A stretch of DNA of 64,000 nt, taken from Arthrobacter alpinus. GTDB lineage: Bacteria; Actinomycetota; Actinomycetes; Actinomycetales; Micrococcaceae. Location: positions 2,604,001 to 2,668,000 of the forward strand of contig NZ_FNTV01000001.1 of assembly GCF_900105965.1 (NCBI RefSeq), in the 5' to 3' direction. The position numbers and the translations under genes are program-made. Under the pieces are notes generated by a model. The model was not told where the DNA came from. It worked only from the letters and a program-made list of their open reading frames with translations, and made no database searches. How positions within the stretch are numbered: the stretch's first letter is position 1; the number at the start of each line of letters is the position of its first letter. Below, piece by piece: positions 35,689 to 44,315 of the stretch.

Positions 35689-36486
35689 ATGTCTCTGGCG
35701 GACGTGCAAGAGGAGCACCCTATTTTCGCCGAGCCGTTCCATCTCCGCACAAGTTTCTTCGACACTCACGGCGCCGTGAGCTGGTCGGATCATTCGCACC
35801 ACGAGCACGAGCTGTTGTGGGTCGAACGCGGATCGGTTCAGGTGCGTGTGCAGTCACGGCTCTGGCTGTTATCACGTGGCCTGGCGCTATGGTTGCCGTC
35901 GGGGACAGTTCACAGAGTGAGTTCAGATGCCGCCGTTGCCCTCGGCGCAACCCACTTCAATCCACTCTCCTGCACCGATGCATGGGATGCTCCCATGCTC
36001 ATGAGCGTTGCCCCGGCGCTGCGCGAGCTGTTGCTGCACGACACCCAGAACGACATGCCAGATGAATACCGGGCCAGGGCACAGCAGGTTTGCATCGACC
36101 TGTTAACTCCCGCTTCCGTTCGCCGACCCGAGCTGCTCATCCCGACCGACTCTCGGGTATCGCGCCTGGTCAATGAGGTGCTCGCCCGTCCCCGTGACTC
36201 CCGGTCACTCGAACAATGGGCCGCTGTCCTCAATGTCAGTCCCCGAACCATCACGCGTATTTTCTCGGTCGAGACACAGATGAGCTTCGCACAATGGCGC
36301 ATCGCTGTGCGCATGCGCGAGGCCGTCACGCAGATCATGCGCGGCCGGGCCGTCCAGCAGGTCAGCAGGCATCTTGGGTATTCCTCCGTCTCGTCCTTCG
36401 TTGCGACCTTCCGCCGCACTATCGGGGTCACCCCTGGCACAATTGCGGCCGCTGGAGAGTCGGCACCATTGCAGCTGTCCCGATAG
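35689..36486 (+). CDS. AraC-family regulator, siderophore region (first paralogue)
   Basis: 265 residues. N-terminal cupin-like sensing domain with SWSDHSHHEHELLWVERGSV, and C-terminal double HTH: SLEQWAAVLNVSPRTITRIF and AVQQVSRHLGYSSVSSFVAT. Closely parallel in layout to the AraC gene at 43386-44216 (both have HEHEL and SRTITR-like segments), so the pair are paralogues. It precedes a siderophore-binding lipoprotein on the same strand and probably activates iron uptake. The start at 35689 has AAAGGA upstream; a TTG at 35665 is also possible. Confidence 0.9.
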   Translation: MSLADVQEEHPIFAEPFHLRTSFFDTHGAVSWSDHSHHEHELLWVERGSVQVRVQSRLWLLSRGLALWLPSGTVHRVSSDAAVALGATHFNPLSCTDAWDAPMLMSVAPALRELLLHDTQNDMPDEYRARAQQVCIDLLTPASVRRPELLIPTDSRVSRLVNEVLARPRDSRSLEQWAAVLNVSPRTITRIFSVETQMSFAQWRIAVRMREAVTQIMRGRAVQQVSRHLGYSSVSSFVATFRRTIGVTPGTIAAAGESAPLQLSR

Positions 36487-36627
36487 GGACACTGCCCGGC
36501 CACCTGACGACGAGGTCACCCGATAGCGTGATTGAGATGGTACATGGAGCTGCATAGCGCACTCGGAGTCCACAACTTAGCCGGTTGTACGCGCCGCACT
36601 GCGCGCACAGATTAGAGGAAATTTTCA

Positions 36628-37719
36628 ATGAACAAAAACCCACGTACTGCCCGCCGTTCGGCGAATCTAACGCTCGTGGTCGCGAGCATACTCGCGCTGG
36701 GCCTCACGCTCACTGGCTGTAACACTGCAACAAAAGCTTCGTCGGAATCAACCGCATCGACGGCTCCTGCCTCTAAGGTGCCGGTCGAAGCGGGCGCATA
36801 TCCGACAACGATCGCTCACGCCTTCGGAAAGGCCGTCATCGACAAAGAGCCCGAGCGGGTCCTCACGATCGGCATTTCCTCGGAAGACACCGTCATCGCG
36901 CTGGGCGTGGTTCCGGTGGCAGTTCCCGACGAAACTTGGGCCGGCGATGCCGAAGGCTACCTGCCATGGTTCCGTGAAGCAGTCGCGGACCTAGGAGCCG
37001 AAATGCCCGTGACACTCAACGCCTCCGACACCGGCGAGCTCGACTACGAACAGATCCTGGACCTCGCACCCGACCTCATCCTCGCGCCCTACTCGGACAT
37101 CAACGACGCCGCCTACAAGCGGCTCGAGTCGATCGCCACCACCGTGGCATACGCCAACGAGCCGTTCGGTATCACCTCGTGGCAGGAACAGGCCAGAATC
37201 GTCGGCCAGGCGCTGGGCCGTCCGGCTGCCACCGAGACCCTCATCGAAGGGGCGGAGACCAAGCTGGCGGACGCAGCAGCGGCTCATCCGGAGTTCAAGG
37301 GCAAGACGTTCGCTTATGGGATGGCACTCAATGAGGGAAGCACCGAGCTCGGCTTCTACGACAAGAAGGATGGCCGGGTCACGTTCACGGAGCAACTGGG
37401 ACTGACCATGGATCCTGATGTCGCCGAGATCAGCGCCAACCGGCCCAAGGACCTCTGGTATGGGGCCGTCAGTCTCGAAAAGCTCGATACCGTGACACCC
37501 GATATTTTCATTGCCTGGGGCGATGATCAGGCCACCGTTGACAGGAGCCTGGCCAACCCGCTGCTGGCTCAGTGGGCTCCGCTGAAGTCCGGTGGCGACA
37601 TCTGGATCACCGACAAAGAACTGGCCCGTGCCACCACCAGCGTGAGCATCATCAGCATGGGTTGGGCACTGGATCGCTACGTGCCGCTGTTAGCCGACGC
37701 CATCGCGAACACGAAGTAG
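36628..37719 (+). CDS. Iron-siderophore-binding lipoprotein (FepB/FhuD type)
   Basis: 363 residues. Lipobox LTGC with Cys31. The class III binding-protein fold shows in RVLTIGISSEDTVIALGVVP, DLILAPYSDINDAAYKRLES and the long backbone helix. It captures a ferric siderophore on the outer face of the membrane. It has no permease next to it on its own strand, so it likely feeds the FecCD/ATPase importer encoded convergently (38034-41063). RBS AGAGGAAA. It ends with a very strong palindromic terminator. Confidence 0.92.
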   Translation: MNKNPRTARRSANLTLVVASILALGLTLTGCNTATKASSESTASTAPASKVPVEAGAYPTTIAHAFGKAVIDKEPERVLTIGISSEDTVIALGVVPVAVPDETWAGDAEGYLPWFREAVADLGAEMPVTLNASDTGELDYEQILDLAPDLILAPYSDINDAAYKRLESIATTVAYANEPFGITSWQEQARIVGQALGRPAATETLIEGAETKLADAAAAHPEFKGKTFAYGMALNEGSTELGFYDKKDGRVTFTEQLGLTMDPDVAEISANRPKDLWYGAVSLEKLDTVTPDIFIAWGDDQATVDRSLANPLLAQWAPLKSGGDIWITDKELARATTSVSIISMGWALDRYVPLLADAIANTK

Positions 37720-38034
37720 GTTCCACGCCTGGAACGGGGCCCTGTTCAGATCTGAACAGGGCCCCGTGATTGCACTGCGAGTCAGTGCGCTGCGTCGGGT
37801 GGTGTTCATCGTGCCCGACGTGACCGAGGCGCTCATGAGGGCGGAGTTCCTCGCCTTGTCAGATTCAACGAGCAAACGCTGCGACCGGTCCTTCGGAAAG
37901 CCCGTGCCAAGTGCCCGAGGGAAATTTGGGCGAATGTGCGTCACGCCGTCAAGGCTGACGGTGTGGATGAGTCCCCCGAAAGGTAGGGGCGATCGGCCAG
38001 ACTCCTCGGCCAAACCGTACACGTGCCCTCCCAT
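37690..38034 (-). CDS. Possible small protein coupled to the siderophore ATPase gene
   Basis: The ATPase stop and an ATG share a base (TAATG at 38036-38032), and the frame then stays open for 114 residues, reading MGGHVYGLAEESGRSPLPFG and later DGVTHIRPNFPRALGTGFPK. It runs through the terminator palindrome and into the end of the convergent lipoprotein gene, which argues against it. I do not recognise a family. It may be a real short protein, a degraded gene or chance. Confidence 0.25.
   Translation of the reverse strand: MGGHVYGLAEESGRSPLPFGGLIHTVSLDGVTHIRPNFPRALGTGFPKDRSQRLLVESDKARNSALMSASVTSGTMNTTRRSALTRSAITGPCSDLNRAPFQAWNLLRVRDGVG
37734..37767. terminator. Perfect 34-bp palindrome, bidirectional terminator
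   Basis: ACGGGGCCCTGTTCAGA (37734-37750) is followed at once by its exact reverse complement (37751-37767). It lies 15 bases past the lipoprotein stop and between converging transcripts. No T-run follows. Confidence 0.8.
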
Positions 38035-38870
38035 TACAGTCCCCTTTGCCGCCCCGTGTTCTTGTAGGGAACCACCAGCGGGCCTCCGGTGATGGGGTCG
38101 GCGATGACCACGGAGTCGATGCCGAACACCTTGGCCACCGTCTCGACTGTGACAACTTCTTCGGGAGGGCCTTCGGCGACCACCTTCCCGTCCTTCATGG
38201 CGATCAGGTGCGTCGCGTACCGTGCGGCATGGTTGAGGTCGTGGAGAACCGCCACCAGGGTGTGCCCGTCGGCGTGCAGGTCGCTGAAGAGTTCCATGAG
38301 TTCTATCTGGTGGGCAATGTCCAGGAACGTGGTGGGCTCGTCCAGGAGCAGCAGCGGGGTTTGCTGGGCCAGCACCATCGCCACCCAAACTCGTTGCCGC
38401 TGCCCACCGGAAAGCTCATCGACCAGGCGGGAGGAGAGCTCGGTCAGGTGTGTGGCGGCGAGCGCGCTGGCCACTGCCAGCTCGTCCGCGTGGGACGACT
38501 GTTGCAAAAGTTTCTGGTGTGGGTAGCGGCCGCGGCCCACAAGATCCGCGACCGTGATGCCGTCGGGTGAGATTGAGGACTGCGGCAACAGGCCGATGCG
38601 GCGGGCCACCTCTTTCGCGTGGTACTTCGAGATCTCCTTGCCATCAAGCATCACGGACCCCTGGCTCGGGGTCAGAAGACGCGAGAGTGCGCGCAGCAGG
38701 GTCGATTTTCCACACGCGTTGGGGCCGATGATGACTGTGAAGGAACCGGGTGGAATGTTGACGCTCAGGTCAGCGGAGATGGTTCGCTTGTCGTAGCCAA
38801 TGGTGACCTTGTCGGCGCGGAGTTCTGTCGAATCGACGGTGGCGGTCCGGGTCTCGGTGAGAGTGTTCAC
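38034..38870 (-). CDS. Iron-siderophore ABC transporter ATPase (FecE/FepC type)
   Basis: 278 residues. Walker A GPNACGKST (Ala in place of the second Gly, usually tolerated), Q-loop LLPQSS, signature LSGGQRQRVWVAMVLAQ, Walker B LLLLDEPTTFLD, H-loop AVLHDLNHAARYA. It powers the FecCD-type permease pair upstream (38902-41063). Last clear gene of the minus-strand operon beginning with two binding proteins at 43236. A 31-base gap separates it from the permease gene. Confidence 0.94.
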   Translation of the reverse strand: MNTLTETRTATVDSTELRADKVTIGYDKRTISADLSVNIPPGSFTVIIGPNACGKSTLLRALSRLLTPSQGSVMLDGKEISKYHAKEVARRIGLLPQSSISPDGITVADLVGRGRYPHQKLLQQSSHADELAVASALAATHLTELSSRLVDELSGGQRQRVWVAMVLAQQTPLLLLDEPTTFLDIAHQIELMELFSDLHADGHTLVAVLHDLNHAARYATHLIAMKDGKVVAEGPPEEVVTVETVAKVFGIDSVVIADPITGGPLVVPYKNTGRQRGL

Positions 38871-38901
38871 GAAGGTGCTTTCTGCAAGGGTGGGGGCGGG
38901 G

Positions 38902-39978
38902 CTATTTTCTGCGGCGGTATTCGCGGACCAGAAGCCAGATCAGGTACGTTCCGCCTATGGAGACGGTAATGATGCCCACGGGCAGCTGGATGGAGTTCGC
39001 CACCACGTCCGCCGCGGTGAGCAATAGTGCGCCCACCAGGGCCGCCGGAATCATGCCAATCCCTGCGGCGCCGGTGAGCCGGCGGGCAATCTGCGGGGCG
39101 GCGAGCGCAATGAAGGAGATGGGTCCGGCCGCTGCGGTCACCAGCGCGGTCAGGGCAACACCGACCACCACCACGCCCAGGCGTAGCCGTTCGGTGCGCA
39201 GGCCCAGTGCCTTGGCAGCGTCGTCGCCCATCTCCAGTTGCCGCATCCCGGGGCCCAGGGCCAGTGCCATGGGTACCAACAGCACCAGGATGGTGAGCAT
39301 GGGCCAGAACTGGTCAAAGCCCAGTCCGTTCAGTGACCCGGAACCCCAGGCGGCTGCGGACATGGCGTCCTCCAGCTTGGCCTGAAGCATCAGGTAGGAG
39401 TTGATGGAGCCGAGCACGGCGCTGACGCCGATGCCCATGATGATGAGCCGGAACCCTTCCACACCGCGGCGGTAGGCCAGCAGGTAGACCAGTGCCGCCG
39501 TCACGATGCCGCCGATGAGCGAGCCCGCGGCGACCATGTAGTAGCCGGTGCTGCCTGCCACGAGCATGACCAGCAGCGCCCCGGTGTAGGAGCCGGCCGC
39601 GAATCCAATGACGTCCGGACTGCCCAACGGGTTGCGGGTCAGCGACTGGAACAGTGCACCGCTCATGCCCAGCGCCACGCCGGAGAAGATGGCGAACAGC
39701 AGGCGGGGCAGCCGCCACTCCGCCACCAGCATCTCGGTGCGCCGGTCCCCGTTGCCCAGCAGGGCCTGCACCACATCGGCGAGCGGGGTGCGGGAGGCGC
39801 CTGCTGTCAGCGTGTACGCGCCAATGATCAGAATCAGCACCACCATGACCAGGCCCACGGTGAGTGCCCGGCGGTCGAATCGCATCGAGACGGGCGGGCG
39901 CGAGGAACGCAGCAGCCATTGCGGGCGGCCGTTTCCTGGCGGTGCATGCTCCACTAGTTGTGTTTGTTCGTGCGTCAC
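38902..39978 (-). CDS. Iron-siderophore ABC permease (FecD/FepG type)
   Basis: 358 residues, about 9-10 membrane segments. Typical FecCD core: LFQSLTRNPLGSPDVIGFAA, the coupling region EMGDDAAKALGLRTERLRLG and ISFIALAAPQIARRLTGAAG. The GTG start overlaps the preceding permease stop by 4 bases (GTGA), fixing the start. Forms a heterodimer with the 39975-41063 product. Confidence 0.93.
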   Translation of the reverse strand: MTHEQTQLVEHAPPGNGRPQWLLRSSRPPVSMRFDRRALTVGLVMVVLILIIGAYTLTAGASRTPLADVVQALLGNGDRRTEMLVAEWRLPRLLFAIFSGVALGMSGALFQSLTRNPLGSPDVIGFAAGSYTGALLVMLVAGSTGYYMVAAGSLIGGIVTAALVYLLAYRRGVEGFRLIIMGIGVSAVLGSINSYLMLQAKLEDAMSAAAWGSGSLNGLGFDQFWPMLTILVLLVPMALALGPGMRQLEMGDDAAKALGLRTERLRLGVVVVGVALTALVTAAAGPISFIALAAPQIARRLTGAAGIGMIPAALVGALLLTAADVVANSIQLPVGIITVSIGGTYLIWLLVREYRRRK

Positions 39979-41063
39979 AGTCCACTCACCTTCTTGCGCC
40001 GTGCCAACAGGATCAAGATGGGGGCACCGACCACGGCGGTCACCAACCCCACGCGCAACTCTCCGCTGGGCAGAATGATCCTGGCAAGGATGTCGGCCAG
40101 CAGCAGCAGGATCGGCGAGACCACCAGGGTGTAGGCCATGATCCACCGCTGGTCAGGGCCAACAATCCAGCGAACCATGTGCGGCACCATCAACCCGATG
40201 AAACCGATGGGGCCTGCCAGGGCCGTTGCACCACCGGCCAGCACGGTGACGGCCACCACCACCACCACCCGGGTGCCCACAACGCTGACGCCAAGGGCTT
40301 TGCCCACGTCATCGCCCATGGCCAAGGCGTTCAGTGGCTTGGACACGAGCAGGGCCAGGACCACGCCGATGAAAATCAGCGGAGCGATCGCAGCAACAAC
40401 CTCCAGGTCCCGGCCGCCAATTGATCCGGCACCCCAGTACCGCATGTTGTCGAACGCCTGCGGGTTCTTCAGGCTGATGCCCGAGGCCACACCGCCCAGC
40501 ACTGCACTCAGTGCCACGCCGGCAAGCGTCATCTGAACCGGGTTGGCCACGCCGGTGCCCACCGAGCCGATCAAATAAACCAGCACCGTCACCACGGCAG
40601 CGCCCGCCAGTGCGAACCACACGTAGCCGCGGGCGTCGGTGAATCCCAGAACTCCGACGGCGATCGTGACAAAGAAGCCCGCCCCGGCATTGACGCCCAG
40701 GATGCCGGGATCGGCCAAGGGGTTTCGGGCGAAGGCCTGGATGAGGGCGCCGGCAAGCCCCAGCGCCGGGCCAACCACCAGTCCAACCACTGTGCGCGGT
40801 ACGCGCAGTTCCCAGATAATGAGGGCCTCCGTGGTGCCGTCCGGATTGAAAAGGGCATTCATGACGGTGCCCACGGTCAAGTCGCGGGCACCGACCATGA
40901 TGCTTGCAATGGTGACCACCACCAGCAGGACGACGGCGGCCAACAGGCCCAGCGTCCGGAAGGTGCGGGTGCGCACGGCGCCACTGGGCAGTGTCGTGGA
41001 CGGCGCTGTTTTGCGGGGCTGTGGCGGCGTGCCTTCACCGGCCAGCGCAGTTGTGCTGCTCAC
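39975..41063 (-). CDS. Iron-siderophore ABC permease (FecC/FepD type)
   Basis: 362 residues. FecCD core with ALIQAFARNPLADPGILGVN, AMGDDVGKALGVSVVGTRVV and IGFIGLMVPHMVRWIVGPDQ. A cytoplasmic leader of about 35 residues precedes the first membrane segment. Coupled by overlap to the second permease, and 26 bases downstream of a binding-protein gene. Confidence 0.93.
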   Translation of the reverse strand: MSSTTALAGEGTPPQPRKTAPSTTLPSGAVRTRTFRTLGLLAAVVLLVVVTIASIMVGARDLTVGTVMNALFNPDGTTEALIIWELRVPRTVVGLVVGPALGLAGALIQAFARNPLADPGILGVNAGAGFFVTIAVGVLGFTDARGYVWFALAGAAVVTVLVYLIGSVGTGVANPVQMTLAGVALSAVLGGVASGISLKNPQAFDNMRYWGAGSIGGRDLEVVAAIAPLIFIGVVLALLVSKPLNALAMGDDVGKALGVSVVGTRVVVVVAVTVLAGGATALAGPIGFIGLMVPHMVRWIVGPDQRWIMAYTLVVSPILLLLADILARIILPSGELRVGLVTAVVGAPILILLARRKKVSGL

Positions 41064-41089
41064 TGCTTGAATCCTGTTCCCTGCATTGG

Positions 41090-42163
41090 TTACTTGAGCT
41101 TGCCGATGGCGTCCGAAAGCGGCTCAACAAAGTTGGCCAGGCCCCATGGAATGCTCAGGGGGCTTGGTGAGGACAAGGACATGGTTTGCGCGTGGTCGCT
41201 GGTGACCACCACGGCCCCGCGCTCGACGGGGCCCCAGTTGGCGAAGATGCTGCTGGACGTCAGCGCCTTCTTCCACTCCGCATCGTTTTCAACATTTGTC
41301 ACGAAGAGGTCGGGTTTCAGGTCCGACATTTCTTCCAGGCTCACGTTGAAACTGGAGGATTCGCCGCTGGCCTTGGCAAGTTCGGGGATTCCCGGGGCCA
41401 GCACCATTCCCAACTGCTCCAGGAGTTGCACCCGGGTGTCTGTGGGGCCGTTGAACAGCACCGTGCCATCGTCTGAAGGCACCGTTCCATAGGCGAACGT
41501 GACGCCCTGGAACTCGGGGTGGTCCTTCGCAGCAGCTGCGATGGTGTCGTTCAGCGAGGCCTGCAGCTTTCCTGCGCGTTCCGGCACGCCCAGGGCCTGT
41601 CCCACGAGCTTGATGTTGTCCTCCAGCGGCGTGGCCCACGGCGTTTCCGGGTAGGCGACGGTGGGGGCGATCGAACTCAGCCGGGCGTAGTCCTCGGCCG
41701 TGATGCCGGAATAGGTTGCCAGAATCAAATCGGGAGCGGTGTCCAACAGTTCCTCGAAATCAATCTCGCCGCGTTCCAGGCTCGGCAGTGCAAGGGGCAG
41801 CTGACCTTGCAGCGCCTTGACGCCATCGCGGAACCAGGGGAAGTACCCGCCGTCGTCCGCTCCGTAGCTGTTCTTGCCCACCGCAACGGGAACACGTCCC
41901 AGGGCCACCACAATGTCGGGCGTGGTCCAGCCGATGACGGCGATGCGTTGCGGCTCCTGGTCAATGGTCACCTCACCCAAGGCGTGTTTGACGGTGACGG
42001 GATATGCCCCTGCCTCGGCCTGCCCCACCGTGGCTGCATCGGCTGCCTTTCCGGCGTCGGCGCTGCCTGGGGCGCAGGCGCTCAGGGCAAGGGCTGCAAT
42101 GAGGGCCAGTGCGGCCAGGGCCTTCTTCTTGGCGCCGACGGCGCGCATGGTCAACGTGCTCAT
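41090..42163 (-). CDS. Iron-siderophore-binding lipoprotein, second of a tandem pair
   Basis: 357 residues. Lipobox LSAC with Cys30; PVTVKHALGEVTIDQEPQRI and DLILATYSGITAEDYARLSS are class III binding-protein features. It resembles its upstream neighbour (VTIKHALGETTIKEEPKRV in the other), so the two arose by tandem duplication, with considerable divergence in the ligand-facing parts. ATG overlaps the preceding stop (ATGA). Two receptors on one permease suggest two siderophore types. Confidence 0.92.
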   Translation of the reverse strand: MSTLTMRAVGAKKKALAALALIAALALSACAPGSADAGKAADAATVGQAEAGAYPVTVKHALGEVTIDQEPQRIAVIGWTTPDIVVALGRVPVAVGKNSYGADDGGYFPWFRDGVKALQGQLPLALPSLERGEIDFEELLDTAPDLILATYSGITAEDYARLSSIAPTVAYPETPWATPLEDNIKLVGQALGVPERAGKLQASLNDTIAAAAKDHPEFQGVTFAYGTVPSDDGTVLFNGPTDTRVQLLEQLGMVLAPGIPELAKASGESSSFNVSLEEMSDLKPDLFVTNVENDAEWKKALTSSSIFANWGPVERGAVVVTSDHAQTMSLSSPSPLSIPWGLANFVEPLSDAIGKLK

Positions 42164-43236
42164 GACTTGCCAATGGTGTCGGTGAGCTGCGGAACCAGAA
42201 CGTCCATGCCCCACGGAATGCCGAGGACGCTGACGCGCTGCGTGGCGGAAGAGAGGGCCTTGTCGGTGAGCCACAGGTCCTTGCCGCCTGCGATGACGGA
42301 CCACTTCGAGAAGAGCGGGTTCTTCAGGGAGTAATCCACCTCAGACTGTTCACTGGCCCAGCCAATGAAAATGTCGGCATCCACCGTGTCAAGCTTTTCC
42401 AGGCTCACCCCGAAACTGAACGAGTCGGCATCGGCCTTGGCTGCGCCGGCAACCACATCGGGTGCCACAGTCAGCCCAATGTCGCTGATGAACTTCACCC
42501 GGGGGTCTGCGGGACCGTAGACGGCGGCCTCGGTTTCGCCTTCTCGCAGGTAAGTGCCGTAAAGGAAGCTCACACCCTCAAATTCGGGATGTCCGGCCTT
42601 GACCTTCTCCACTGCGGCCTCGGTCTGGGTGACGAGTTCCGCCGCGCGTGCCGGCCGCCCGAGCGCCTGGCCAATGCTGGTGGTCATTTGCTGCCATGAG
42701 CTCGGCTGCCACGGCTTGTTGTCATAGGGCAGGGTGGGCGCAATTTCACTGAGCCGCGCATAGTCCTCCTGGGAGAAGCCCGAGTACGGGGCCAGGATGA
42801 TGTCCGGCGCCTCGTCCAGGATCACTTCAAAGTTCAGGTCACCGCTCTCGGAATAGAACTGCTTGGTCTCCGGTGTTTCATCAACCAGCTTGTCCATGGC
42901 CTGGCGAGTCCAGGGGAAGTAGCCCTGCTCGTCGCCACCCCAGGTCTGCTTGGAGATGGATGTGGGCACCACGCCCAGGGCAAGGGCTGTGTCGGCCGAT
43001 TCCGAGTCCATGACCAACACGCGTTTCGGCTCTTCCTTGATGGTGGTCTCGCCGAGTGCATGCTTGATGGTGACAGGGAAGGCGCCGTCTTCAGCCTGGC
43101 TGGCAGTGGCCGTTGCATTTGCCGAACCGGCGTCGCTGCTGCCTTGGGAGCAGCCGCTGACCGCTAGAACCGCGATGAGGGCGAAGGCGGCCAGGCCCCT
43201 CTTCCGGAAGGGTGTGGCAGTGAGAGTGCGGGACAT
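42160..43236 (-). CDS. Iron-siderophore-binding lipoprotein, first of a tandem pair
   Basis: 358 residues. Lipobox VSGC, Cys29; RVLVMDSESADTALALGVVP and DIILAPYSGFSQEDYARLSE follow the siderophore-binding pattern. First gene of the minus-strand importer operon; a clear DtxR/IdeR box lies 48 bases upstream (43284-43302), so it should be derepressed in low iron. The start at 43236 uses AGGA nine bases upstream; an ATG two codons earlier is possible. Confidence 0.92.
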   Translation of the reverse strand: MSRTLTATPFRKRGLAAFALIAVLAVSGCSQGSSDAGSANATATASQAEDGAFPVTIKHALGETTIKEEPKRVLVMDSESADTALALGVVPTSISKQTWGGDEQGYFPWTRQAMDKLVDETPETKQFYSESGDLNFEVILDEAPDIILAPYSGFSQEDYARLSEIAPTLPYDNKPWQPSSWQQMTTSIGQALGRPARAAELVTQTEAAVEKVKAGHPEFEGVSFLYGTYLREGETEAAVYGPADPRVKFISDIGLTVAPDVVAGAAKADADSFSFGVSLEKLDTVDADIFIGWASEQSEVDYSLKNPLFSKWSVIAGGKDLWLTDKALSSATQRVSVLGIPWGMDVLVPQLTDTIGKS

Positions 43237-43283
43237 GATCATCCTGTGTTCGAAGTGTCTGCTGTGCGGCATGGCCCGGCAGG

Positions 43284-43302
43284 TTAGGGCAGGGTTACCT
43301 AA
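43284..43302. promoter_or_regulatory. DtxR/IdeR iron box upstream of importer operon
   Basis: TTAGGGCAGGGTTACCTAA, a 19-base dyad with TTAGG and CCTAA ends as in the actinobacterial iron-box consensus. It sits 48 bases before the binding-protein start. Confidence 0.8.
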
Positions 43303-43385
43303 CATCCAAGCCTATGTTGCCGCCCCTCGACTGTGTGGACAGCAAGTATCGCTTTTCGGACAAGGGTGCCGCATTCACGGCGGAC

Positions 43386-44216
43386 CTAGTCCCGGGCCAG
43401 CAGCTCCCCCGGCGTGTAGCCAACAACTTTGCGGAAAGCGGCCACGAATGCACTGGTGGTGCCGTAACCAACCCTTCGACCAACAGCCCCCACGCTCATG
43501 CCTTGTGCCAGCAAGCCGTGGGCTGAGCGCATCCGAACCAGCCGGCGCCAATGCACAAAACTCATGGCCACATCAGCCCCGAAGGTCCGTGTGATGGTTC
43601 GAGAACTCAGGTTGAGCCTGCGAGCCCACTGCTCCAGTGAGCGGTCATCGGCGGGGTCTTTCAGGACGCTGTCCACCAGTTCCCGAATCCTGGGATCGGA
43701 GGGTATTGGCACGGACATGTTGCTGGACTCGACAGGCTCGAGCATGTCGATGCACACCTGCTGGGCCCGCAGCCGCTCCTCCGCGGGCATTCCCGTGTGG
43801 GCCAGGTGGACCAGCAGCTGCTGCACCGCCTCGTTGACGTTCACGGCGGTGGTGTTTTTCCAGCCCCGGGTCCACGCTTCCGGCGAGAAGAGCGTGACCC
43901 GCGAGGCGACGCCGCCGCCCATGTGGCCTTCGTGCACCACGCCACGGGGAATCCACAGGCCGGTTCCCGGGAGGACGCTCCACATCCGGCCATCCAACAG
44001 AATCGTCACCACTCCCCGCGCGGACCAGATCAGCTCATGCTCATCGTGGCTGTGCGGGGGCCACTGGCAGGGTTCTTCCTGCTCCATCATTCCCGTGGTC
44101 AGCAGGAACGGATCAGGCACCGCCCGGGGGCCGCGAACTGCGCCCATGGGACGCGCAGACCCCAGCCCCGCCTTCCCGGGCGCAGCAGCAAGGGCAGGGG
44201 CAAGCACTGATGTCAC
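43386..44216 (-). CDS. AraC-family regulator, siderophore region (second paralogue)
   Basis: 276 residues from a GTG with GGAAGG upstream. N-terminal cupin-like domain with WPPHSHDEHELIWSARGVVT, C-terminal HTH pair (SLEQWARRLNLSSRTITRTF and SVGAVGRRVGYGTTSAFVAA). Paralogue of the regulator at 35689. Divergent from the siderophore-interacting protein gene, with an iron box between them, so both AraC control and IdeR control probably meet here. Ligand may be the ferric siderophore itself, as in other AraC regulators of siderophore genes; inference. Confidence 0.9.
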   Translation of the reverse strand: MTSVLAPALAAAPGKAGLGSARPMGAVRGPRAVPDPFLLTTGMMEQEEPCQWPPHSHDEHELIWSARGVVTILLDGRMWSVLPGTGLWIPRGVVHEGHMGGGVASRVTLFSPEAWTRGWKNTTAVNVNEAVQQLLVHLAHTGMPAEERLRAQQVCIDMLEPVESSNMSVPIPSDPRIRELVDSVLKDPADDRSLEQWARRLNLSSRTITRTFGADVAMSFVHWRRLVRMRSAHGLLAQGMSVGAVGRRVGYGTTSAFVAAFRKVVGYTPGELLARD

Positions 44217-44235
44217 GGCACAACCTTCCAAAAAC

Positions 44236-44254
44236 TATTGTTAGGCTAACCTTA
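44236..44254. promoter_or_regulatory. DtxR/IdeR iron box between araC and siderophore-interacting gene
   Basis: The right 14 bases TTAGGCTAACCTTA match the iron-box core at 13 of 14 positions; the left five are poor. It lies 20 bases from the AraC start and 62 from the divergent GTG. Confidence 0.7.
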
Positions 44255-44315
44255 CTTCATGCGGGGCCCGTGGCGGCTCCCGCGCACCCCCTCCGACGAC
44301 ACTTAAGGACCCATA

